Shown one piece after another: positions 1-14,700 of a DNA stretch of 64,000 nucleotides. The notes under the pieces are model-generated. The model was not told the DNA's origin, ran no database searches, and saw nothing but the letters and a program-made list of their open reading frames with translations. The translations under genes were made by a program, and so were the position numbers. The stretch spans positions 1 through 64,000 of the forward strand of contig MBPM02000136.1 of NCBI GenBank assembly GCA_001695595.3, in the 5' to 3' direction. Position 1 is the stretch's first letter. Each line of letters starts with the position of its first letter. The stretch is from Plasmopara viticola. Its lineage: Eukaryota; Oomycota; Peronosporomycetes; Peronosporales; Peronosporaceae.

Positions 1-2209
1 TAGAATGATAGAAAACACGTTTCTATGGCGATCATCACCTCAGCTATTCACATGAGCGATTATACGTCTAGTTGTTTCTTAATTGTGTCTGCACTCGTCT
101 AAATTAATAGAAAGGACGGATTTATGGCCGTACATGATCTCAGCACTTTTAAAGAGCGAATAAACGCTTTGTTGCGGCTTGATCGCATCTGCCTACGTCT
201 AGATTGATGATGATAGTATCCATGACCATACATCATCTTAGCGCTTCACCAGAGCGAATATGCGCTAAGTTATGCTTCTATTGCGTCTGTACATGTCTAG
301 AAAAATAGAAGGGACGTTACTATGGCCGATCATCACCTCAGCTTTTCACATGAGCGATTATACGCTTAGTTGTTTCTTAATTGTGTCTGCACACGTCTAG
401 AATAATAGAAAGGACGGATTTATGGCCGTACATGATCTCAGCACTTTTAAAGAGCGAATAACGCTTTGTTGTGGCTTGATCGCATCTGCGTACGTCTAGA
501 ATGATAGTTAGGATGTATCCATGACCATACATCATCTAAGCACTTTACAAGAGCTAATATGCGCTAAGTTATGTCTCTGTTGCGTCTTTACATGTCTAGA
601 ATGATAGAAAACACGTTTCTATGGCCGATCATCACCTCAGCTTTTCAAATGAGCGATTATACGTTTAGTTGTTTCTTAATTGTGTCTGCACACGTCTAAA
701 TAATAGAAAGGACGGATTTATGGCCGTACATGATCTCAGCACTTTTAAAGAGCGAATAAACGCTTTGTTGCGGCTTGATCGCATCTGCGTACGTCTAGAA
801 GGATAGTTAGGATGTATCCATGACCATACATCATCTAAGCACTTTACAAGAGCGAATGTGCACTAAGTTACGTCTCTATTGCGTCTGTATACCTCTAAAA
901 CGATGGAAAGGACGTTTCTATGACCGAGCATCACCTCAGCACTTCACATGAGCGATTATACGCTTTGTTGTTTCTAGATTGCATCTGCACACGTCGAGAA
1001 TGGTAGAAAGGACGGATTTATGGCCGTACATGATCTTAGCACTTTTAAAGAGCGAATAGACGATTAGTTGCGGCTCTATCGCATCTGCGGACGTCTAGAA
1101 TGATAGATGGGACGTACCCATGACCATACATCATCTATGTACTTCACCAGAGCGAATATGCGCTAAGTTATGTCTCTATTGCGTCTATACATGTCTTTAA
1201 TGATATAAAACACGTTTGTTTGGCCGATCATCACCTCAGCTATTCACATGAGCGATTATACGCTTAGTTGTTTCTTAATTGTGTCTGCACACGTCTAGAG
1301 TAATAGAAAGGTCGGATTTATGGCCGTACATGATCTCAGCACTTCAAAAAAGCGAACAATAGCTTTGTTGCGGCTCTATTGCATCCGCGTACGTCTAGAA
1401 TGATAGATGGGACGTATCCATGACCATAAATCATCTATGCGCTTTACCAGAGCGAATATGCGCTAAGGTATGTATCTATTGCGTCTCTATACGTCTAGAA
1501 TGATAGAAAGGACGTAACTATAGCCGATCATACCCTCTGCACTTCACATGAGCGATTTTACGTTTAGTTGTTTCTTAATTGCGTCTGCACAAGTCTAGAA
1601 TGATAGAAAGGACGTATCTATGGCCGTATATGATCTCAGATCTTCTAAAAAGCGAACAATAGCATAGCTGCGGCTCCATCGCATCTGCCTGCATCTAGAA
1701 TAATAGATGGGACGTAGCTATAATCATACATCATCTCAGCGTTTCACCAGAGCGAATGTGCACTAAGTTATGTCTCTATTGCGTCTGTATACGTCTAGAA
1801 TGATAGAAAGGACGTTTCTATGGCCGATCATCACCTCAGCTATTCACATGAGCGATTATACGTTTAGCTGTTTCTTAATTGTGTCTGAACCCGTATAGAA
1901 TAATAGAAAGGACGGATTTATGGCCGTACATGATCTCGGCACTTTAAAAAAGCGAACAATAGCTTTGTTGCGGCTCTATCGCATCTGCCTACATCTATAA
2001 TGATAGATGGGACGTACCCAGGACCATACATCATCTAAGCGCTTTACAAGAGCGAATATGCGCTAAGTTATGCCTCTATTGCGTCTGTATACGTCTCGAA
2101 TGATAGATAGGATGTTTCTATGGCCGATCTCACCTCAGCACTTCCCATAAGCGATTATACGTTTAGTTGTTTCTCAATAGCGTCTGCACACGTCGAGAAT
2201 GAGAGAAAG
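1..2209 (+). repeat. Regular trimer array, no obvious larger repeat
   Basis: About seven trimers in steady 300-bp register. Adjacent trimers differ by many scattered substitutions and I could not find a larger repeat unit by eye. The first trimer is incomplete at the window edge. This looks older or less homogenised than the sequence that follows. Confidence 0.85.
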
Positions 2210-3409
2210 GACGTATCTATGACCGTATATGATCTCAGAACTTCTAAAGAGCGAACAATAGCTTAGTTGCGGCTCTATCGAATCTTCTTACGTCTAGAAT
2301 GATAGATGGGACGTACCCATGACCATACATCATCTCAGCGCTTCACCAGAGCGAATGCGCGCTAAGTTATGGCTCTATTGCGTCTGTACACGTTTCGAAT
2401 GATAGATAGGACGTTTCTATGGCCGATCATCACCTCAGCACTTCCCATGAGCGATTATACGTTTAGTTGTTTCTCAATAGCGTCTGCACACGTCGAGAAT
2501 GAGGGAAAGGACGTATCTATGGTCGTACATGATCTCGGCGTTTCTTAAGGGCTAACAAACGCTCCGTTGCGGCTCTATCGCATCTGCCTACGTCTAGAAT
2601 GATAGATGGGACGGAGCCATGATCACACATCATCTCAGCGCTTCACCAGAGCGAATGTGCGCTAAATTATGTCTCTATTGCGTCTGTATACGTCAAGAAT
2701 GATAGAAAGGACGTTTCTAAGGCCGATCATCACCTCAGCACTTCCCATGAGCGATAATACGTTTAGTTGTTTCTCAATTGCGTCTGCACACGTCGAGAAT
2801 GATAGAAAGGACGTATCTATGGCCGTATATGATCTCAGAACTTTTGAAGAGCGAACAATAGCTTAGTTGCGGCTCTATCGAATCTGCCTACGTCTAGAAT
2901 GATAGATGGGACGTACCCATGACCATACATCATCTCAGCGTTTCACCAGAGCGAATGCGCGCTAAGTTATGGCTCTATTGCGTCTGTACACGTTTCGAAT
3001 GATAGATAGGACGTTTCTATGGCCGATCATTACCTCAGCACTTCCCATGAGCGATTATACGTTTAGTTGTTTCTCAATAGCGTCTGCACACGTCGAGAAT
3101 GAGGGAAAGGACGTATCTATGGTCGTACATGATCTCGGCGTTTCTTAAGGGCTAACAAACGCTCAGTTGCGGCTCTATCGCATCTGCCTACGTCTAGAAT
3201 GATAGATGGGACGGAGCCATGATCACACATCATCTCAGCGCTTCACCAGAGCGAATGTGCGCTAAATTATGTCTCTATTGCGTCTGTATACGTCAAGAAT
3301 GATAGAAAGGACGTTTCTAAGACCGACCATCACCTCAGCACTTCCCATGAGCGATAATACGTTTAGTTGTTTCTCAATTGCGTCTGCACACACGTCGAGA
3401 ATGAGTGAA
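2210..3409 (+). repeat. Tandem 600-bp duplication (two trimers per copy)
   Basis: Two copies, about 2210-2809 and 2810-3409. Shared rare variants sit 600 bp apart: GAGGGAAAGG with GGTCGTACATGATCTCGGCG (2491-2540 and 3091-3140), CGTTTCGAATGATAGATAGG (about 2391 and 2991) and GTATACGTCAAGAATG (about 2687 and 3287). The outer limits are approximate because similarity fades gradually. Confidence 0.75.
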
Positions 3410-3699
3410 AGGACCTATCTATGGCCGTATATGATCCCAGAACTTCTAAAGAGCGAACAATAGCTTAGTTGCGGCTCTATCGCATCTGCCTACGTCTAGA
3501 ATGATAGATAGGACGGAGCCATGATCATACATCATCTCAGCGCTTCACCAGAGCGAATGTGCGCTAAATTATGTCTCTCTTGCGTCTGTATACGTCTAGA
3601 ATGATTGAAAGGACGTTTTTTTGGCCGATCATCACCTCTGTACTTCATACGAGCGATTATACGTCTAGTTGTTTCTTAATTGCATCTGCACACGTTTAG

Positions 3700-5270
3700 A
3701 ATGAGAGAAAGGACGTATCTATGGCCGTATATGATCTCAGCACTTCTAAAGAGCGAACAATAGCTTAGTTGCGGCTCTATCGCATCTGCCTACGTCTAGA
3801 ATGAAAGTTGGGACGGAGCCATGATCATACATCATCTCAGCGCTTCACCAGAGCGAATGTGCGCTAAATTATGTCTCTCTTGCGTCTGTATACGTCTAGA
3901 ATGATAGAAAGAACGTTTCTATGGCCGATCACACCTCTGTACTTCACACGAGCGATTATACGTCTAGTTAATTCTTAATTGCATTTTCACACGTCTAGAA
4001 TGATAGAAAGGAAGTATCTATGGCCATATATGATTTCAGCACTTCTAAAGAGCGAACAATAGCTTAGTTGCGGCTCTATCGCATCTGCCTGCGTCTAGAA
4101 TGATAGATGGGACGTATCCATGATAATACATCATCTCAGCGCTTCACCAGAACGAATATGCGCTAAGTTATGGCTCTATTGCGTCTGTGCATGCCAAAAA
4201 CAATAAAAAAACGAACTATGGCCGATCATCCCCTCAGCACTTCACATGAGCGATTATACGTTAAGTTGTTTCTCAATTCCGTCTGCACACGTCGAGAATG
4301 AGAGAAAGGACGTATCTATGGCCGCGCAAGATCTCAGCACTTCAAAAAAGCGAACAATAGCTTTGTTGCGGCTCTATCACATCTGCCTACGTCCAGAATG
4401 ATAGTTGGGACGGAGCCATGATCATACATCATCTCAGCGCTTCACCAGAACGAATGTGCGCTAAATTATGTCTCTATTGCGTCTGTATACGTCTAGAATG
4501 ATAGAAAGGACGTTTCTATGGCCGATCATCACTTCTGTACTTCACACGAGCGATTATACGTCTAGTTGTTTCTTAATTGCATCTGCACACGTCTAGAATG
4601 ATAGAAAGGACGTATCTATGGCCGTATATGATCTCAGCACTTCTAAAGAGCGAACAATAGCTTAGTTGCGGCTCTATCGCATCTGCCTACGTCTAGAATG
4701 AAAGTTGGGACGGAGCCATGATCATACATCATCTCAGCGCTTCACCAGAGCGAATGTGCGCTAAATTATGTCTCTCTTGCGTCTGTATACGTCTAGAATG
4801 ATAGAGAGTACGTTTTTATGGCCGATCACACCTCTGTACTTCACACGAGCGATTATACGTCTAGTTAATTCTTAATTGCATTTGCACACGTCTAGAATGA
4901 TAGAAAGGACGTATCTATGGCCATATATGATTTCAGCACTTCTAAAGAGCGAACAATAGCTTAGTTGCGGCTCTATCGCATCTGCCTGCGTCTAGAATGA
5001 TAGATGGGACGTATCCATGATAATACATGATCTCAGCGCTTCACCAGAACGAATATGCGCTAAGTTATGGCTCTATTGCGTCTGTGCATGCCTCAAATAA
5101 TAGAAAAAACGAACTATGGCCGATCATCCCCTCAGCACTTCACATGAGCGATTATACGTTTAGTTGTTTCTCAATTCCGTCTGCACACGTCGAGAATGAT
5201 AGAAAGGACGTATCTATGGCCGTACATGATCTCAGCACTTCAAAAAAGCGAACAATAGCTTTGTTGCGGC
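3700..5270 (+). repeat. 900-bp-offset duplication (three trimers)
   Basis: About 3700-4370 matches about 4600-5270 at an offset of 899 bp. Shared markers are GAATGAAAGTTGGGACGG (3800 and 4700), a B monomer with TCTAGTTAATTCTTAATTGC (about 3961 and 4859), GGCCATATATGATTTCAGC (about 4021 and 4919) and ACGAACTATGGCCGATCATC (4210 and 5108). The second half overlaps the 3.58-kb duplication that starts at 4569, so that larger event is later or nested. Confidence 0.7.
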
Positions 5271-8150
5271 TCTATCGCATCTGCCTACGTCTAGAACGAT
5301 AGATGGGACGGAGCCATGATCATACATTATCTCAGCGCTTCACCAAAGCGAATGCGCGCTAAATTATGTCTCTTTTGCGTCTGTATACGTCAAGATGAAC
5401 GGACGTTTCTATGGCCGATCATCACCTCAGCACTTCCCATGAGCGATTATACGTTTAGTTGTTTCTCAATTGCGGCTGATCACGTCGAGAATGAGAGAAA
5501 GGACGTATCTATGGCCGTATATGATCTCAGCACTTCTAAAGAGCGAACAATAGCTTAGTTGCGGCTCTATCGCATCTGCCTACGTCTAGAATGATAGATA
5601 GGACGGAGCCATGATCATACATCATCTCAGCGCTTCACCAGAGCGAATGTGCGCTAAATTATGTCTCTCTTGCGTCTGTATACGTCTAGAATGATTGAAA
5701 GGACGTTTTTTTGGCCGATCATCACCTCTGTACTTCATACGAGCGATTATACGTCTAGTTGTTTCTTAATTGCATCTGCACACGTCTAGAATGATAGAAA
5801 GGACGTATCTATGGCCGTATATGATCTCAGAACTTCTAAAGAGCGAACAATAGCTTAGTTGCGGTCTTATCGCATCGGCGTACGTTTAGAAATATAGATG
5901 GGACGTATTCATGACCATACATCACTCAGCGCTTCACCAGAGCGAATGTGCGCAAAATAATGCCTCTATTGCGTCTGTAAACGTCTAGAATGATAGAAAG
6001 GACGTTTCTATGGCCGATCATCACCTCAGCACTTCACATGAGCGATTATACGTTTAGTCGTTTCTCAATTGCGTATGCACACGTCGAGAATGGTAGAAAG
6101 GACGGATTTATGGCCGTACATGATCTCAGCACTTCAAAAAAGCGAACGATAGCTTTGTTGCGGCTCTATCGCATCTGCCTACGTCTAGAACGATAGATGG
6201 GACGGAGCCATGATCATACATTATCTCAGCGCTTCACCAAGCGAATGCGCGCTAAATTATGTCTCTATTGCGTCTGTATACGTCAAGATGAACGGACGTT
6301 TCTATGGCCGATCATCACCTCAGCACTTCCATGAGCGATTATACGTTTAGTTGTTTCTCAATTGCGGCTGATCACGTCGAGAATGAGAGAAAGGACGTAT
6401 CTATGGCCGTATATGATCTCAGCACTTCTAAAGAGCGAACAATAGCTTAGTTGCGGCTCTATCGCATCTGCCTACGTCTAGAATGATAGTTGGGACGGAG
6501 CCATGATCATACATCATCTCAGCACTTCACCAGAGCGAATGTGCGCTAATTATGTCTCTATTGCGTCTGTATACGTCTAGAATGATAGAAAGGACGTCTC
6601 TATGGCCGTTCATCACCTCTGTACTTCACACGAGCGATTATACGTCTAGTTGTTTCTTAATTGCATCTGCACACGTCTAGAATGATAGAAAGGACGTATC
6701 TATGGCCGTATATTATCTCAGAACTTCTAAAGAGCGAACAATAGCTTAGTTGCGGCTCTATCGCATCTGCCTACGTCTAGAATGATAGATGGGACGTATC
6801 CATGATCATACATCATCTCAGCGCTTCACCAGAACGAATATGCGCTAAGTTATGGCTCTATCGCGTCTGTATACGTCTAGAATGATAGAAAGGACGTTTC
6901 TATGGCCGATCATCCCTCCAGCACTTCACATGAGCGATTATACGTTTAGTTGTTTCTTAATTGCATCTGCACACGTCGAGAATGAGAGAAAGGACGTATC
7001 TATGGCCGTATATGATCTCAGCACTTCTAAAGAGCGAACAATAGCTTAGTTGCGGCTCTATCGCATCTGCCTACGTCTAGAATAATAGTTGGGACGGAGC
7101 CTTGATCATACATCATCTCAGCGCTTCACCAGAGCGAATGTGCGCTAAATTATGTCTCTATTGCGTCTGTATACGTCTAGAATGATAGAAAGGACGTTTC
7201 TATGGCCGATCATCACCTCAGCTATTCACATGAGCGATTATACGTCTAGTTGTTTCTTAATTGCATGTGCACACGTCTAGAATGATAGAAAGGACGTATC
7301 TATGGCCGTATATGATCTCAGCACTTCTAAAGAGCGAACAATAGCTTAGTTGCGGCTTATCGCATCTGCCTACGTCTAGAATGATAGATGGGACGTATCC
7401 ATGACATACATCATCTCAGCGCTTCACCAGAACGAATATGCGCTAAGTTATGGCTCTATTGCGTCTGTGCATGCCTAAAAGAATAGAGAAAACGTAACTA
7501 TGGCCGATCATCTCTCCAGCACTTCACATGAGCGATTATACGTTTAGTTGTTTCTCAATTGCGTCTGCACACGTCGAGAATGAGAGAAAGGACGTATCTA
7601 TGGCCGTATATGATCTCAGCACTTCTAAAGAGCGAACAATAGCTTAGTTGCGGTCTTATCGCATCGGCGTACGTTAAGAAATATAGATGGGACGTATTCA
7701 TGACCATACATCACCTCAGCACTTTTAAATAGCGAATGTGCGCAAAATAATGCCTCTATTGCGTCTGTAAACGTCTAGAATGATAGAAAGGACGTTTCTA
7801 TGGCCGATCATCACCTCAGCACTTCACATGAGCGATTATACGTTTAGTCGTTTCTCAATTGCGTATGCACACGTCGAGAATGGTAGAAAGGACGGATTTA
7901 TGGCCGTACATGATCTCAGCACTTCAAAAAAGCGAACGATAGCTTTGTTGCGGCTCTCCTGCATCTGCGTACGTCTAGAATGATAGGTAGGACGTATCAA
8001 TGACCATACATCATCTAAGCGCTTTACAAGAGCGAATATGCGCTAAGTTATGTCTCTATTGCGTCCGTATACGTCTCCAATGATAGAAAGGACGTTTCTA
8101 TGGCCGATCATCACCTCAGCACTTCACATGAGCGAATATACGTCTGATTG
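4569..8150 (+). repeat. 3.58-kb segmental duplication, copy 1
   Basis: About 12 trimers, 3582 bp, followed directly by a near-identical copy at 8151-11730. Both copies end at the same rare B variant (GAATATACGTCTGATTG) and restart at TTTCTTAATTGC, so the exchange point lies in that short shared stretch. Diagnostic shared variants include CGTCAAGATGAACGG (about 5390 and 8975), GGTCTTATCGCATCGGCG (about 5863 and 9438) and GAATGATTGAAAGG (5690 and 9266). Inside each copy a part recurs at about 1.8 kb (5871 and 7651; 9447 and 11231). Confidence 0.88.
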
Positions 8151-11100
8151 TTTCTTAATTGCATCTGCACACGTCTAGAATGATAGAAAGGACGTATCTA
8201 TGGCCGTATATGATCTCAGCACTTCTAAAGAGCGAACAATAGCTTAGTTGCGGCTCTATCGCATCTGCCTACGTCTAGAATGAAGTTGGGACGGAGCCAT
8301 GATCATACATCATCTCAGCGCTTCACCAGAGCGAATGTGCGCTAAATTATGTCTCTCTTGCGTCTGTATACGTCTAGAATGATAGAGAGAACGTTTTTAT
8401 GGCCGATCACACCTCTGTACTTCACACGAGCGATTATACGTCTAGTTAATTCTTAATTGCATTGCACACGTCTAGAATGATAGAAAGGACGTATCTATGG
8501 CCATATGATTTCAGCACTTCTAAAGAGCGAACAATAGCTTAGTTGCGGCTCTATCGCATCTGCCTGCGTCTAGAATGATAGATGGGACGTATCCATGATA
8601 ATACATGATCTCAGCGCTTCACCAGAACGAATATGCGCTAAGTTATGGCTCTATTGCGTCTGTGCATGCCTCAAATAATAGAAAAAACGAACTATGGCCG
8701 ATCATCCCCTCAGCACTTCACATGAGCGATTATACGTTTAGTTGTTTCTTAATTGCGTCTGCACACGTCTAGAATGATAGAAAGGACGTATCTATGGCCG
8801 TACATGATCTCAGCACTTCAAAAGCGAACAATAGCTTTGTTGCGGCTCTATCGCATCTGCCTACGTCTAGAACGATAGATGGGACGGAGCCATGATCATA
8901 CATTATCTCAGCGCTTCACCAAAGCGAATGCGCGCTAAATTATGTCTCTTTTGCGTCTGTATACGTCAAGATGAACGGACGTTTCTATGGCCGATCATCA
9001 CCTCAGCACTTCCATGAGCGATTATACGTTTAGTTGTTTCTCAATTGCGGCTGATCACGTCGAGAATGAGAGAAAGGACGTATCTATGGCCGTATATGAT
9101 CTCAGCACTTCTAAAGAGCGAACAATAGCTTAGTTGCGGCTCTATCGCATCTGCCTACGTCTAGAATGATAGATAGGACGGAGCCATGATCATACATCAT
9201 CTCAGCGCTTCACCAGAGCGAATGTGCGCTAAATTATGTCTCTCTTGCGTCTGTATACGTCTAGAATGATTGAAAGGACGTTTTTTTGGCCGATCATCAC
9301 CTCTGTACTTCATACGAGCGATTATACGTCTAGTTGTTTCTTAATTGCATCTGCACACGTCTAGAATGATAGAAAGGACGTATCTATGGCCGTATATGAT
9401 CTCAGAACTTCTAAAGAGCGAACAATAGCTTAGTTGCGGTCTTATCGCATCGGCGTACGTTTAGAAATATAGATGGGACGTATTCATGACCATACATCAC
9501 CTCAGCGCTTCACCAGAGCGAATGTGCGCAAAATAATGCCTCTATTGCGTCTGTAAACGTCTAGAATGATAGAAAGGACGTTTCTATGGCCGATCATCAC
9601 CTCAGCACTTCACATGAGCGATTATACGTTTAGTCGTTTCTCAATTGCGTATGCACACGTCGAGAATGGTAGAAAGGACGGATTTATGGCCGTACATGAT
9701 CTCAGCACTTCAAAAAAGCGAACGATAGCTTTGTTGCGGCTCTATCGCATCTGCCTACGTCTAGAACGATAGATGGGACGGAGCCATGATCATACATTAT
9801 CTCAGCGCTTCACCAAAGCGAATGCGCGCTAAATTATGTCTCTATTGCGTCTGTATACGTCAAGATGAACGGACGTTTCTATGGCCGATCATCACCTCAG
9901 CACTTCCCATGAGCGATTATACGTTTAGTTGTTTCTCAATTGCGGCTGATCACGTCGAGAATGAGAGAAAGGACGTATCTATGGCCGTATATGATCTCAG
10001 CACTTCTAAAGAGCGAACAATAGCTTAGTTGCGGCTCTATCGCATCTGCCTACGTCTAGAATGATAGTTGGGACGGAGCCATGATCATACATCATCTCAG
10101 CACTTCACCAGAGCGAATGTGCGCTAATTATGTCTCTATTGCGTCTGTATACGTCTAGAATGATAGAAAGGACGTCTCTATGGCCGTTCATCACCTCTGT
10201 ACTTCACACGAGCGATTATACGTCTAGTTGTTTCTTAATTGCATCTGCACACGTCTAGAATGATAGAAAGGACGTATCTATGGCCGTATATGATCTCAGA
10301 ACTTCTAAAGAGCGAACAATAGCTTAGTTGCGGCTCTATCGCATCTGCCTACGTCTAGAATGATAGATGGGACGTATCCATGATCATACATCATCTCAGC
10401 GCTTCACCAGAACGAATATGCGCTAAGTTATGGCTCTATCGCGTCTGTATACGTCTAGAATGATAGAAAGGACGTTTCTATGGCCGATCATCCCTCCAGC
10501 ACTTCACATGAGCGATTATACGTTTAGTTGTTTCTTAATTGCATCTGCACACGTCGAGAATGAGAGAAAGGACGTATCTATGGCCGTATATGATCTCAGC
10601 ACTTCTAAAGAGCGAACAATAGCTTAGTTGCGGCTCTATCGCATCTGCCTACGTCTAGAATAATAGTTGGGACGGAGCCTTGATCATACATCATCTCAGC
10701 GCTTCACCAGAGCGAATGTGCGCTAAATTATGTCTCTATTGCGTCTGTATACGTCTAGAATGATAGAAAGGACGTTTCTATGGCCGATCATCACCTCAGC
10801 TATTCACATGAGCGATTATACGTCTAGTTGTTTCTTAATTGCATCTGCACACGTCTAGAATGATAGAAAGGACGTATCTATGGCCGTATATGATCTCAGC
10901 ACTTCTAAAGAGCGAACAATAGCTTAGTTGCGGCTTTATCGCATCTGCCTACGTCTAGAATGATAGATGGGACGTATCCATGACCATACATCATCTCAGC
11001 GCTTCACCAGAACGAATATGCGCTAAGTTATGGCTCTATTGCGTCTGTGCATGCCTAAAAGAATAGAGAAAACGTAACTATGGCCGATCATCTCTCCAGC

Positions 11101-11730
11101 ACTTCACATGAGCGATTATACGTTTAGTTGTTTCTCAATTGCGTCTGCACACGTCGAGAATGAGAGAAAGGACGTATCTATGGCCGTATATGATCTCAGC
11201 ACTTCTAAAGAGCGAACAATAGCTTAGTTGCGGTCTTATCGCATCGGCGTACGTTAAGAAATATAGATGGGACGTATTCATGACCATACATCACCTCAGC
11301 ACTTTTAAATAGCGAATGTGCGCAAAATAATGCCTCTATTGCCTCTGTAAACGTCTAGAATGATAGAAAGGACGTTTCTATGGCCGATCATCACCTCAGC
11401 ACTTCACATGAGCGATTATACGTTTAGTCGTTTCTCAATTGCGTATGCACACGTCGAGAATGGTAGAAAGGACGGATTTATGGCCGTACATGATCTCAGC
11501 ACTTCAAAAAAGCGAACGATAGCTTTGTTGCGGCTCTCCTGCATCTGCGTACGTCTAGAATGATAGGTAGGACGTATCAATGACCATACATCATCTAAGC
11601 GCTTTACAAGAGCGAATATGCGCTAAGTTATGTCTCTATTGCGTCCGTATACGTCTCCAATGATAGAAAGGACGTTTCTATGGCCGATCATCACCTCAGC
11701 ACTTCACATGAGCGAATATACGTCTGATTG
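8151..11730 (+). repeat. 3.58-kb segmental duplication, copy 2
   Basis: Direct repeat of 4569-8150 (3580 bp). Many of the differences I could find are gains or losses of one or two bases, often in short homopolymers: 5239 has CAAAAAAG where 8821 has CAAAAG, and 6331 has CTTCCATG where 9901 has CTTCCCATG. Substitutions are rare, which indicates a recent duplication. Confidence 0.88.
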
Positions 11731-14700
11731 TTTCTTAATTGCGTCTGCACACGTCTAGAATGATAGAACGTACGTATCTATGGCCGTACATGATCTCAGT
11801 ACTTTTAAAGAGCGAAAAAACGCTTAGTTGCGGCTCTACCGCATCTGCGTACGTATAGATGGGACGTATTCATGATCATACATCATCTCAGCGCTTCACC
11901 AGAGCGAATATGCGCTAAGTTATGTCTCAATTGCGTCTGTTTACATCTAGAATGAAAGAAAGGATGTTTCTATGGCCGTATATGATCTCAGCACTTTTAA
12001 AGAGCGAATAAACTCTTAGTTGCGGCTCTATCGCATCTGCGTACGTCTAGAATGATAGATAGGACGTGTCCATGACCGTACATCATCTATGCGCTTTACA
12101 AGAGCGAATATGCGCTAAGTTATGCATCTATTGCGTCTGTACACGTCTAGAATGATTGAAAGGACGTTTGTTTGGCCGATCATCACCTCACCACTTGACA
12201 TGAGCGATAATACGTTAAGTTGTCTCTCAATTGTGTCTGCACACGTCGAGAATGATAGAAAGGACGTATCTATGGCCGTATATGATCTCAGCACTTCTAA
12301 AGAGCGAACAATAGCTTAGTTGTGGCTCTATCGCATCTGCCTGCGTTTAGAATGATAGATGGGACGGAGCCATGATCATTTATCATCTATGCGCTTCACC
12401 AAAGCGAATGTGCGCTAAATTATGTCTCTTTTGCGTCTGTATACGTTTTGAATGATAGAAAGGACGTTTCTATGGCCGATCATCACCTCAGCACTTCACA
12501 TTAGCGATTATACGTCTAGTTGTTTCTTAATTGCATCTGCACACGTCTAGAATGATAGAAAGGACGTATCTATGGCCGTATATGATCTCAGCACTTCTAA
12601 AGAGCGAACAATAGCTTAGTTGCGGCTCTATCGCATCTGCCTACGTCTAGAATGATAGATGGGACGTATCCATGATCATACATCATCTCAGCGCTTCACC
12701 AGAACGAAAATGCGCTAAGTTATGGCTCTATCGCGTCTGTGAATGCCTAAAATAATTGAAAAAATGTAACTATGGCCGATCATCCCTCCAGCACTTCACA
12801 TGAGCGATTATACGTTTAGTTGTTTCTTAATTGCATCTGCACACGTCGAGAATGAGAGAAAGGACGTATCTATGGCCGTATATGATCTCAGCACTTCTAA
12901 AGAGCTAACAATAGCTTAGTTGCGGCTCTATCGCATCTGCCTACGTCTAGAATGATAGTTGGGACGGAGCCATGATCATACATCATCTCAGCGCTTCACC
13001 AGAGCGAATGTGCGCTAAATTATGCCTCTATTGCGTCTGTATACGTCTAGAATGATAGAAAGGACGTTTCTATGGCCGATCATCACCTCTGTACTTCACA
13101 CGAGCGATTATACGTCTAGTTGTTTCTTAATTGCATCTGCACACGTCGAGAATGAGAGAAAGGACGTATCTATGGCCGTATATGATCTCAGCACTTCTAA
13201 AGAGCTAACAATAGCTTAGTTGCGGCTCTATCGCATCTGCCTACGTCTAGAATGATAGTTGGGACGGAGCCATGATCATACATCATCTCAGCGCTTCACC
13301 AGAGCGAATGTGCGCTAAATTATGCCTCTATTGCGTCTGTATACGTCTAGAATGATAGAAAGGACGTTTCTATGGCCGATCATCACCTCTGTACTTCACA
13401 CGAGCGATTATACGTCTAGTTGTTTCTTAATTGCATCTGCACACGTCGAGAATGAGAGAAAGGACGTATCTATGGCCGTATATGATCTCAGCACTTCTAA
13501 AGAGCGAACAATAGCTTAGTTGCGGCTCTATCGCATCTGCCTACGTCTAGAATGATAGATGGGACGTATCCATGACCATACATCATCTCAGCGCTTCACC
13601 AGAACGAATATGCGCTAAGTTATGGCTCTATTTTGTCTGTGCATGCCTAAAATAATAGAAAAAACGTAACTATGGCCGATCATCTCTCCAGCACTTCACA
13701 TGAGCGATTATACGTTTAGTTGTTTCTCAATTGCGTCTGCACAAGTCGAGAATGAGAGAAAGGACGTATTTATGGCCGTATATGATCTCAGCACTTCTAA
13801 AGAGCGAACAATAGCTTAGTTGCGGTCTTATCGCATCGGCGTACGTTTAGAAATATAGATGGGACGTATTCATGACCATACATCACCTCAGCGCTTCACC
13901 TGAGCGAATGTGCGCAAAATAATGCCTCTATTGCGTCTGTAAACGTCTAGAATGATAGAAAGGACGTTTCTATGGCCGATCATCACCTCAGCACTTGACA
14001 TGAGCGATTATACGTTAAGTTGTCTCTCAATTGTGTCTGCACACGTCGAGAATGATAGAAAGGACGTATCTATGGCCGTATATGATCTCAGCACTTCTAA
14101 AGAGCGAACAATAGCTTAGTTGTGGCTCTATCGCATCTGCCTGCGTCTAGAATGATAGATGGGACGTATCCATGATCATTTATCATCTATGCGCTTCACC
14201 AGAACGAATATGCGCTAAGTTATGGCTCTATTGCGTCTGTGAATGCCTAAAATAATTGAAAAAACGTAACTATGGCCGATCATCCCTCCAGCACTTCACA
14301 TGAGCGATTATACGTTTAGTTGTTCCTTAATTGCATCTGCACACGTCGAGAATGAGAGAAAGGACGTATCTATGGCCGTATATGATCTCAGCACTTCTAA
14401 AGAGCGAACAATAGCTTAGTTGTGGCTCTATCGCATCTGCCTACGTCTAGAATGATAGTTGGGACGGAGCCATGATCATACATCATCTCAGCGCTTCACC
14501 AGAGCGAATGTGCGCTAAATTATGTCTCTATTGCGTCTGTATACGTCTAGAATGATAGAAAGGACGTTTCTATGGCCGATCATCACCTCTGTACTTCACA
14601 CGAGCGATTATACGTCTAGTTGTTTCTTAATTGCATCTGCACACGTCTAGAATGATAGAAAGGACGTATTTATGGCCGTATATGATCTCAGCACTTCTAA

